Shown here: positions 35,401 to 43,354 of the stretch, one piece after another | Numbering within the stretch: the first letter of the stretch is position 1 | Layout: each line of letters starts with the position of its first letter | Assembly: GCA_025765615.1 (NCBI GenBank) | Contig: JAIVFJ010000351.1 | Span: 1-59,898 of the forward strand | Origin: Zopfochytrium polystomum | Taxonomy: Eukaryota; Chytridiomycota; Chytridiomycetes; Chytridiales; Chytridiaceae | Reading direction: 5' to 3' | Length of the DNA stretch: 59,898 nucleotides | The notes under the pieces: model-generated | Databases searched by the model: none | Told to the model about the DNA's origin: nothing | What the model saw: the letters and a program-made list of their open reading frames with translations, nothing else | Program-made: the position numbers and the translations under genes

Positions 35401-36156
35401 TGAATCTTGAATGTGGACTGTGAACTGTGGTACTTGAATCTTTGACTGTGGGTTCTGTGAACAAGAGTCATGGCCATGACTGTGAGCTCTATGAGCTCTA
35501 CTTGAATCTTGACTGTGAACTGTGAACTGTGGAACTTGAGTCTTGGCTGGCTGTGAATCTTGAATCAAGGGCTTGAGAGCATGAGACTTGGGGGCTTGAC
35601 TTGAGTTTTGGGTGACTGTTCCAATTGGTGGAGGTTGGACTTGACCAGTGACCCAATCAATGGCAGGGTTCTGGGCTTGCAGCCATGGTAATCCCAGGAT
35701 GACAGAGAATGTGGGTGAGCCAAGGTCCAATACTTCCAGATTGACCATGGATGGTGGAAAGTCTTGGATGTGGAGGTTTAGCTTGGTTTCATGGCTGATT
35801 TCCTTGAACAGAGCATGATTGGCAAAGTGGACCTTGAGGGGTGTGGATTTCTTGATCGTAGGAATGGCACAAGACTTGGCAAGGGTGGCATCAATGATGT
35901 TGCAGGATGATCCAGAGTCTATAAGGGCCTTGGTTGTGATGGTTGACTTGGGTGAGAGTTGAATCTTGACATCCATGGTGAGTTGGTGGGGCTTGGAATC
36001 TGAGGTGTTTGTGGTGCTGGTGGTGGTGATGAAACAGGGGCAGCTTGGAGGAGGGTCCAGGGAATTGCCCCTCAGTGAGCCTGGACCTGGGAGTTTGGGT
36101 GCTTCTTCCTTGGGCAGTCCTTGACAGCATGCTCCTTGGAGCCACAGTAAAAACAC
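32437..36156 (-). CDS. pol: pol polyprotein: protease, RT, RNase H, integrase, chromodomain
   Basis: About 1240 codons, unbroken. Aspartic protease: [11 protein letters not shown]. Reverse transcriptase: [31 protein letters not shown] and the catalytic YLDDILVFS. RNase H: [17 protein letters not shown]. Integrase zinc-binding part: [20 protein letters not shown] then [11 protein letters not shown]; the catalytic DDE region includes [24 protein letters not shown] and [14 protein letters not shown]. The C-terminal chromodomain [37 protein letters not shown] marks it as a chromovirus and would guide insertion to modified histones. It lies in the -1 frame relative to gag and is probably made by frameshifting at 36099-36093. 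The first codons listed here overlap gag. Confidence 0.97.
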   Translation of the reverse strand: [1239 protein letters not shown]

Positions 36157-36995
36157 AGTCCCTGCTGGGCCCTCCTTGTTTTCTCCTCTTGGCTCAGAGG
36201 ACCCTTAGGAAGTGTCTCAACTGCATCCACTTGCATGGGTTCAGGAACTGTAAGAGCTTGAGGAACTGGGGTAGGTCTTGATGTAGTTCCTACTTGTCTT
36301 TGCTTCAGCCTCTTGGAGTAGAGTCTGTTGTCAATCTTGATGGCAAGGAGAATGTACTCTTCCAAGGTCTCAGGGATGTGCAGAGACTGGGAGAGCATGT
36401 CTTGGATAGACTCATGGAGACCATCATGGTACAGCTCCATCAGAGCTGCATCATTGTATCCAGAGTCTCTGGCTAGTTGCTTGAATTGGTTGGTGTAGGC
36501 CACACAAGATTGCTTTCCTTGCTTGATATGCTTGAGCTTGGATCTTGCTGTCCAAGATGCGTAGGGGTCACCAAAGGTAGCTTCCAGCCCCTCCCAGAGC
36601 TCTTGCAGGGTGGTGGGTGTGCTTGGGAGAGATCTGTACCATGATTGAGCTTGACCAGACAGGAGGGTGCTTGTGAAAAGAACCTTGACTTGCTCACTGG
36701 GAAATCTTGAAGGTTGGAGAAGGATGACATTCTCCACAGTGGCCATGAAGTTCCTAAGGTCTTTGGCCAGCCCAGTGAACTTGTCAGGGCTGGGAACCTT
36801 GGGCTCTCTTGCTTGGTTGGCTTGAGGCAGGGGAAGAGCTTGATGTTCTTGTTGGTGAAGTTGTTGTTGAAGCTGGTGCTGCTGGTGAAGGACTTGTTCT
36901 TGAAGTTGGTGCGTCTGTCTTGAGAGGGCTTGTAATTGGTCCATCAAGGCTTGGAAGGCAGTTGCATCAGGGAAGGTGTTGTTTGGGTCAGACAT
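36072..36995 (-). CDS. gag: gag polyprotein (capsid and zinc-knuckle nucleocapsid)
   Basis: 307 residues from ATG 36995. A Gln/His-rich start (HQQHQLQQQLHQQEHQ) is followed by a capsid-type region (PDKFTGLAKDLRNFMATVEN, LLSGQAQSWYRSLP, FGDPYASWTARSKLKHIKQG). A CCHC zinc knuckle CFYCGSKEHAVKDC near the end binds RNA. The gene starts about 40 nt after the 5' LTR. It ends in an 85-nt overlap with pol, which lies in the -1 frame. Confidence 0.95.
   Translation of the reverse strand: MSDPNNTFPDATAFQALMDQLQALSRQTHQLQEQVLHQQHQLQQQLHQQEHQALPLPQANQAREPKVPSPDKFTGLAKDLRNFMATVENVILLQPSRFPSEQVKVLFTSTLLSGQAQSWYRSLPSTPTTLQELWEGLEATFGDPYASWTARSKLKHIKQGKQSCVAYTNQFKQLARDSGYNDAALMELYHDGLHESIQDMLSQSLHIPETLEEYILLAIKIDNRLYSKRLKQRQVGTTSRPTPVPQALTVPEPMQVDAVETLPKGPLSQEEKTRRAQQGLCFYCGSKEHAVKDCPRKKHPNSQVQAH
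36093..36099 (-). promoter_or_regulatory. candidate -1 ribosomal frameshift site CCCAAAC
   Basis: Within the gag/pol overlap, the gag codons CAC CCA AAC contain C CCA AAC, which fits the X XXY YYZ slippery pattern in the zero frame. A -1 slip gives CCC AAA CTC, the pol frame (A-P-K-L-P). I could not test for a downstream pseudoknot. Confidence 0.5.
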
Positions 36996-37022
36996 GATGG
37001 CAGAGAGTAGTGGGAGAGGGTG

Positions 37023-37033
37023 AAGTGAATTAT
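37023..37033 (-). promoter_or_regulatory. primer binding site of self-priming type
   Basis: The minus strand reads ATAATTCACTT starting 2 nt past the 5' LTR end (37036). It is exactly complementary to AAGTGAATTAT (minus strand 37116-37106) inside the LTR. That segment starts about 35 nt after the TATAAAA box (37151-37145), where the RNA should begin. It shows no match to the initiator tRNA-Met PBS (TGGTATCAGAGC-like) common in plant and fungal gypsy elements. The geometry and 11-nt length match Tf1-type self-priming. Confidence 0.75.
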
Positions 37034-37035
37034 GA

Positions 37036-37388
37036 TGTCAGGAACAGGGCAGGACAGGACAAGGCAGACAAGGAACTGAGAGGAGTGATGATTGTATTGG
37101 AAACAATAATTCACTTGAGGGATGGGACAGGTCCCCCTTCCCCCTTTTATACCTTTTGAGAGTGTTCCTTGTCAAGACTCCAAGAAAGTTCCAGAAAGAG
37201 CAATTAGTAATACAATGATACCAATGATACCAATGACAACAAGACAAGTCAGGAAAGCAAAGAAGGTTCCAGAAGGTTCCACAAGGTTCCATGAAGGAAT
37301 GTTCTAGAAGGTTCCAGAAGGTTCCAGAAGGTTCCATGAAGGAATGTTCTAGAAGGTTCCAGAGGTTTCCAGAGGGTGATTCATAACA
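37036..37388 (-). repeat. 5' LTR of the retrotransposon (right copy)
   Basis: Carries the promoter used for the element: an HSE-rich U3, TATAAAA at 37151-37145 (minus strand) and a predicted RNA start near 37116. No difference from 32084-32436 was seen wherever the two were compared. Confidence 0.97.
37296..37335. promoter_or_regulatory. heat-shock-element array (8 contiguous pentamers), right LTR
   Basis: The same eight nGAAn/nTTCn units as in the left LTR, here in the U3 of the promoter-bearing LTR, about 145 bp upstream of the TATA box. Confidence 0.75.
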
Positions 37389-37393
37389 ACAAT
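37389..37393. repeat. target-site duplication, right copy (ACAAT)
   Basis: Matches 32079-32083 exactly. Confidence 0.9.
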
Positions 37394-37425
37394 GATGGCA
37401 GTCACACTGGAGGAGTTGGATGTGG

Positions 37426-37547
37426 AGCAATGTGAAAGACATGGTATTCCTGCCTAGTCTCCCACTGCAGTACTGATCATGCCATCTTGGAGTCGTCTTT
37501 GGAGATCAGACAGGACCCGGTACTTTGCCAAGCGTATCTCCATTGCT
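37426..37547 (-). rRNA. 5S rRNA-like gene or pseudogene
   Basis: On the minus strand, a 122-nt segment has 5S architecture. Ends AGCAATG and CATTGCT pair as helix I. CCTGTCTGATC starts 33 nt from the 5' end, as CCGTCCGATC does in 5S rRNA. Later come GATCAGTACT, TGGGAGAC and GGAATACC in the order of the 5S loop E and box C regions. The usual AAGTTAAGC of helix III/box A is replaced by AAAGACGACTCC, and no T run follows the 3' end. It may be a divergent 5S gene, a pseudogene or a 5S-derived SINE. Confidence 0.5.
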
Positions 37548-38352
37548 GGTCAGTGTTGCCTAGCAATGTTCTTGATTCACGGGAAAAGGGCCTTCCTATG
37601 TCTGTCCCCTTGGCTGTTGAGTTTTGGGTGAATGCAGTCATGCCACGAGCGATGCGATGATTCGAAATTTGCTAGAATTTGACGTTCACTTTGAAACTCG
37701 CAGCCTCCCGGCCCCCCCCTACTTGCAAAGTACGAAGTGAAGAAAACATAGAATGTTCATGAAGTGCTGACAGCAGTGCCACCCAAAGAGGTCATTCTTG
37801 ATCACCACTGTTTAAGAGGCGATACCATGGCGAATGGTGGGGATTAATCAAGGATCTCCGCTGGGGCCAAGGTGTTTATCCCCTTTTGTTGTTCACAACG
37901 TCCGTTTCGCGAAGAAGGTTGCTTCAATATTTCTTAGACAGAGGGGGGGGGGTTCTCTTCGCAGAAATGCCACTGATGCTGCCACCGCGAGTGGGGGGGA
38001 GGGGTTTTTCGTGGGGAACTGGCTCCAAGTCCGCTCCTTCTTCTTCTTCTTGTTCTTCTTTTCTTTATTTCGTGGACCGCAGCCCAGCCGGACAGTCTTC
38101 GCGGGTTGCTTCAAATCGTCGGAGGTCCGGTCCGCTCGTCTTCCTTTATTTTTTTTGTCGATTGTTACTTTTTTTTCTCTTTTTTTTTTTCTTTTTTTTC
38201 TTTTTTTTTTCTCGTGGGTCGTTGACTGCGGAGGGATCAATGAAGCACAGGACGACAGACAGACAGACAGACAGACAGCGTCCCCCCCACAAGAACCCGC
38301 CAAATATAAAAAGCTCCCTCGCCTCCCGTTTTCTTGGCTCACCCATCCCACC
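37548..38352. other. intergenic; T-rich tract, GACA repeat and TATA box before the PB1 gene
   Basis: No gene is supported. It holds a TTC/T-rich tract (about 38035-38215), a (GACA)5 run near 38254-38277, and TATAAA at 38305-38310, which lies 48 nt upstream of the PB1 start and is a likely promoter. Confidence 0.6.
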
Positions 38353-40211
38353 ATGGAAAGCAATAACACCAACAGCAGCAGCAGCACCAGCAGCAACGTC
38401 ATCATCATGATGAACAACTCCACCAGCAGCGACGCCGCCACCAGTACGCCCCAGCAGAGAGAAGCCACCATCGCAGCCACTGTCACCTTCAACGGCGTGT
38501 CGCGCACCCTCTCCCTCGACCCCCGCCACCGCTGCCCTCGGCGGCTGGGCCACCGTCCACAACGCCCTCCTCGCAGCCCACGGCATCGCCGCCGACTCCC
38601 CCGCAGGCAGCGCCATCGCCGTCACATACACCGACTCGGAGGGCGACAACATCCTCATCGACTCGGACGACGAGCTGCGCGACCTCCTGACCGTCCTCAG
38701 GACCGCCGCCGCCCCGCCGCCGCAGTCCTCCGCGTGGACCGTCGTCGGCGCCGGCAGTGGCGGAAGTGGCGGAAGCGACGGCGAGGCGGCTCCCTGGCCA
38801 CACGTGACGTTCCACCTGGCGGCACAGTCTGACATGGCGTTTGCCGGGTACAAGGAGGCCGAGGTCTCGGCGCTCGACACGATGGCCGAGGACATGGGCC
38901 TGGCCGTCGACGACGCGGAGAGGGAGGATGGGAAGAAGGTGTTCCAGTACAAGGTGCACTTCCACCCCACGTTCCACCCCTTTTACCACCCGCACGACCA
39001 CCATCACTACTACGGCGACATGATCCGTCGCGGAAGGGGAGGTGGTATGAAGGGACTCGGCCGCGGACGCTGGTTCTTTGGACACGGCCACGGCCACGGG
39101 CACGGGCACCGAGACATGCACCGACTCATGCACGGCCGGCACGAACGCTCCCACCGACGATCGCGCTCGACTTCAAGCTCCTCATCGTCATCGTCGTCTT
39201 CTTCATCGTCGTCCTCGTCGTCTTCGTCCTCAGAGTCAGAGGCTGACAAGGGTGGGGAAGTCGACGCCAAGAAAACCCGCGACGCCAAGAAACACGGCAA
39301 ACACGGCAAGCACCACGGCAAAAGGCACGGCGGCAGACGCGCGCATGGAGGTCGCCACCGCCACGGGAAGAAGAGCGCCAAGAAGCACGGCAAGAGCAAA
39401 GAAGCGGAGGATGGAGAGACAGTCATGCAGGAGGACGGAGCCGCGTCGACTTCCTGCCAGCCCACCACCTCTTCCTCTTCGTCGTCGTCCTCGTCCTCGT
39501 CCTCCTCCTCTTCATCTTCCTCGTCCGAGTCAGAAAAAGACTTGAAAAAGTCCAAGAAGAAGGGCAAGAAGCATGCGCGCCGCCACGACAAGCACGCGCG
39601 TGGCTACGACGGCCACCGCCACCACCGCGACCCGCCACGAATTCCACCACCCGCACCCTGAAGATCCGTTCTTCGCCTTTGGCTTTGACGGCCACTTTGA
39701 CCCGTTCCACGGCCGCCACTTTGCACACGGTTTCGGCGGCGGTCGCGGAGGCGGCTTTGGCGGTCGCGGTGGCTTTGGCGGCCGCGGCGGGTTCGCCGGC
39801 CGCGGAGGCGGCTTCGCTGGTCGCGGCGGCTTCTCTGGCTCGTTCGGCGCTCACTTTCCCCCCGCGCCGCCCCCCACACCCGCACACCCGGACGCTCCGC
39901 ATCCTCCCGAAATGCCGTCCTTCCCGGGCATGCCACCCATGCCGCCCATGCCGCCCATGCCACCGACCCCTCCGTCGTACCCTCACGGCGCGATGCCGCC
40001 GCCTTACTTTTCCTGGCCGGACTGGGATCCCCGAGACGAGCGCCGGCACCGGCACGGCCACCGCCACCGCGGGGAGCACGGGGAGCAGCGCTCGCACAGG
40101 CACGGCCACCGCCACCGGCACGGACACACGCGGTTTGACGAGGATGGAACCCCGAGGGATCAGCAGCAGCAGCAACAGCAGCAGACGCAGCAAGGCGGAG
40201 AGAAAGCTTGA
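38353..40211 (+). CDS. PB1-domain protein with His-rich, poly-Ser and RGG/GGF regions (two +1 frame steps)
   Basis: Start MESNNTNSSSSTSSN at 38353. PB1 domain: ATVTFNGVSRTLSLDP, LLAAHGIAADSPAGSAIAVT, YTDSEGDNILIDSDDELRDL (the acidic OPCA motif). Then follow a His-rich stretch (HFHPTFHPFYHPHDHHHYY, HGHGHGHGHRD), and two poly-Ser runs each ending in ESE and followed by Lys/His-rich spacers. FHPFHGRHFAHGF-like text leads to GGRGGFGGRGG repeats, PPMPPMPPMPP, another HGH region and poly-Gln. The frame must step +1 near 38521 (C run) and again near 39630. PB1 domains mediate oligomer formation. The low-complexity parts suggest metal binding or condensate behaviour (inference). Confidence 0.6.
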
Positions 40212-40427
40212 GTGCATCTCGTGTTCGTAGCTTTTGTTTCTTTTTTATTTCTTCTCACTTTTTCGCAGTCTTCAATTTGTTATCTCTTAGCAGTGTTTTT
40301 GGTTTTGGTGATTATTTCTGTTTCGTGAAGGCAAATAAACCTCGTAAAAAGGGCCAAAAGGCCTAAATCCAACGTGCTTTTTTTCCCCCTGCAGTTTAAT
40401 GTTTCTTACGGCAGCAGGGAAGAGCCA

Positions 40428-41061
40428 TCACGACGCGCTCTTCACGAATCGTGCCACCACGTGTGGGTACAGACTTGCCGAATTCTAAGAAGGACCTAAT
40501 CAATACCACTCCTGTCGGTGGGGGGGAGTGCTGGCTCACCTCGGCAACGGGGTACTGCACCTCCACCTTCTCCCACCCTCCCAGCTCCTCCAACCACTCC
40601 GCGCTATCCCTCACAATCTCGCAACCACCCGCGCATCGCGTCCACACCGGGTTCCAGATCCTCTGCACGGTCCTCGCCACCGAGTCCTTGGACCCCACGT
40701 GCTCGTACAGCAGGATCTGGCCGCCCGGTTTCAGGAGGCTCTGCAGGTACTCGAGGTGGGAGCGCGGGTTTGGGATCGAGCAGAGGACCTGGACGAGGAC
40801 GATGGTGTCGATGGATGAGGCGGTGATGGAGGCCGCGGTGAGAGATGAGCGGTCCGGGGTTAAGCCGGCGGGGATGATGATGGTTGCCTTGGAGAGCAGG
40901 CGAGATCGGGTGAGGTTTGCTTCGAGTTTGACCCGCAGCGTGTCGAAGGGCTCGAGGCAGAACAGCCGTTCGATCTGGAAAACCAAGCCGCTGCAGGGGT
41001 GGGACGGGGGTGGACGGGCTCACCGCTCGTAAAACTTGACATTCTCCCCGGAAGAACTCAT
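40428..41061 (-). pseudogene. truncated METTL7-type methyltransferase copy
   Basis: Homologous to the intact gene at 43355-44302. It begins abruptly in the middle of the SAM-binding motif (MSSSGENVKFYE, 41061). It therefore lacks the membrane anchor and the VLEVGAG glycine loop. The middle exon is well kept (IERLFCLEPFDTL, IVLVQVLCSIPNPRSHLEYL, GGQILLYEHVG) and the last exon (40484-40428) ends YPHVVARFVKSAS. The first junction does not join in phase. Confidence 0.75.
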
Positions 41062-41266
41062 AAACTTTACTTGGAGGCAACGTTACTTTACCTTGCTTGG
41101 CCGTCGTCCGTCCCTTGTATTTGCGGGAATCTTTGTTCAATTTAGTTCAATGCCGTTGTTCGTGGCATATTGCCAAAATTGGCAAAACTGGGCGTTGGGA
41201 CAGAGAGAGGGTGCTTTTGGTTCAGCACTTCCGATGCGAAACCTCCATTTTTGGAAACACTGCGAA

Positions 41267-41267
<1 letters not shown>

Positions 41268-41322
<55 letters not shown>

Positions 41323-41364
41323 TCTCTCTCCCTCTCTCGCTTGTTCTCTTCTACTTGCTTTGGC

Positions 41365-41395
<31 letters not shown>

Positions 41396-41420
41396 AACAC
41401 ACACACACACACACACACAC
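41268..41420. repeat. (CT)n followed by (CA)n microsatellites
   Basis: A CT run (about 41268-41335) and a CA run (about 41365-41420) occupy the likely promoter and 5' UTR of the secreted-protein gene. Confidence 0.95.
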
Positions 41421-41481
41421 CACACACGCACAAACTTCCGTCATCGACCCAGGCTCCAAAAATTTACACAACAACTGGGCA

Positions 41482-42628
41482 ATGTCCACCTCCACATCGA
41501 CCACGATGCCCATCGAGCCCGTCTTCACGAACGCGTTCTCGTGGATGCTCGAGGGCGCCGGCAACCAGATCGTCTCGTTCAACAGCACCGTCATTGTGCC
41601 GCCCTCGCCCGGCCCTCCCGTCGACGGCGGTGTAGTCACCATCTACCAGTGGCCCGGCCTGCAGCCGCTTACCTCGGACCCGTCGTTTCAGCCCATCGGC
41701 ATGGGTGAGAATGAGAGTGGCCGTGTTGAGTGCGAGGAGTATTGTACGAGAAGGGCAGACAGACAGACAGACAATGCGGACAGAGGGCAGAGAGCACACT
41801 CGCACCTACTCATCACATTCACAGGAGTCCTGCAACCCGTCCTGGCGTTTGGCCAAAAGTGCTACGCGGCAAACCACATCAATGGTGGGCCCCCGTACAA
41901 GGGCGCCTGCATCAGTGCTATGTACGTCAACAACGTCATGATGACCTACGAGGGCCCCGTCATGGACGTGAATGAGGGCGACCACCTCCGCCTCGAGATG
42001 GTCCTCGCCGGCACCGTCTGGACCCAGACTGTGACCCGCATCATCGCCGCCGACGACCGGCAACCCCCGCCCTGCCTGGCCGGACCCGGCACCCCGACAC
42101 CGCGCGGCTGCCAAGTCATCTTCTCCAAGGACATGCAGGGCCAGAAGCAGCAATGGGCCGAGTGGGTCACTGAGCTGTGGCGCGGCGCGCTCACCCAGTC
42201 GAGCCTTACTGTCTACGACGTCGCCATTGGGCTTGACCGCCCCGAGCCGTCCTCCTCCAAGTTTTGCCGCCAGCAGGTCCAGCCGTACGCTTGCTGCTCC
42301 GGCGTCACTTGGTCGCAGGATGGGACCACCTGCCTCGTCGACGCGTGCGGGTTTGCTGCTATGGCCACTCCAGAGAACCCGTCCACCCCGCTGGCAAACG
42401 TCAAGCCCGTCTGCACCCGCCCCATTCAACCCGACCTCATCGCCGTCATCCTCGCCGTCCGCTTTCTCCTCGGCCTCGTCGTCGTTTCAGTTGTCTACCG
42501 CCTCTTCCTCCTCCTCCTCCGCCAACTCCTCCACTGCATTCGTCCCAAGCTCTGCACAGTCGGCGTCACCGCTTGGTATCATCGTCGTGGGTCTGGCTGC
42601 CGCAGTCCTGTTGCTGCTTCCTCTCTGA
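41482..42628 (+). CDS. extracellular GPI-anchored-type protein of unknown function
   Basis: Exons 41482-41704 and 41825-42628. The core has PVFTNAFSWMLEGAGNQIVS, GVLQPVLAFGQKCYAANH, AMYVNNVMMTYEGPVMDVNE and GDHLRLEMVLAGTVWTQTVT. This resembles a family of secreted fungal/oomycete beta-sandwich proteins with VLQPVL...G...W and V..GD motifs. A Cys-rich part (CRQQVQPYACCSGV) follows. After a +1 step near 42410 the frame gives a Ser-rich stalk and a hydrophobic end (PLGIIVVGLAAAVLLLLPL), typical of a GPI signal. Without the step, the protein ends with a different hydrophobic tail at 42714. No N-terminal signal peptide is obvious from ATG 41482. A GACA repeat lies in the intron. Confidence 0.6.
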
Positions 42629-42716
42629 GATTCACAGCGAGTGGCAGGGGGTGGAGGGTTTATTATGCCACCCTCGATCACCGGCATTTTTTTTTATACT
42701 TCGTCACTATGTAAGA

Positions 42717-43354
42717 AGTTGCTTTAACAGTCTATTATTCATGGCGGAGTGAATTGGCCTTTGGAGGCTGGCAATTTTTGTCGCGTGTGCTTGGGCGTTT
42801 TTAGCGTGCCAGACCATATCTGAAATCGAACCTCATTGGTTTCTTCCATCATCAATCTCTTCCTCTGAGGGCGAACTTTGAGAAAGGAGCTGCGCGCTGC
42901 GCGTCGCCCTCTCCAGCCGTTGCAGTCACTCCTCCCACCCCATCGCCACACGATGGATCAATGGCGACTACGGGTTGACTCTTTGACAAATTGCCAATGT
43001 TTTTCACCATACCTTCCTTGTGTGGGCAGGAGTACAGCATCAGTGTGTAAACGACCCAGGAGCTGGGTTGTTTGGCCTATCAGTTGAGTAAATGGGTCTG
43101 CAAGTCTGCTATTAGCGGTTCCCTGTTCAGTCTTTTCTCGTCATTGCAGTAAATGATACTTCACGAAATACGATGACATGTTATTTCCCGTCAAGAAGAT
43201 ATCAGGAGAGAAAAGATAGATCGCGAATTATGGATGGAAGAGGGTAACCGATAGCGGGAAGAATGTGGTGATAAAAACAAAGCGAAACAAAAGAAAAAAA
43301 CGAGTACATAAGTGGACGGGCCGTTGAAAGGGGACCACCTGTGTATACGATGTA
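42717..43354. other. intergenic, nothing recognised
   Basis: AT-richer DNA between two convergent genes. No repeat, RNA or conserved frame was seen. Confidence 0.55.

Larger units (their letters stand above)
32084..37388 (-). mobile_element. complete Ty3/gypsy LTR retrotransposon (chromovirus), minus strand
   Basis: A 5305-bp element with 353-bp LTRs at both ends, TGT...ACA termini and an ACAAT target duplication. Read on the minus strand, it has 5' LTR, a self-priming-type PBS, gag, pol (protease, reverse transcriptase, RNase H, integrase, chromodomain), polypurine tract and 3' LTR. The LTR copies show no difference wherever I compared them, and both open frames are unbroken, so insertion was recent and the element may be active. 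Its composition is AT-richer than the host genes. Insertion was about 38 nt past the 3' end of a 5S rRNA-like sequence. Confidence 0.97.

Noticed and set aside
39423..40217. 264-codon minus-strand frame opposite the PB1 protein
   Set aside because: Low-complexity shadow of the His/Gly-rich region, with no independent start or promoter.
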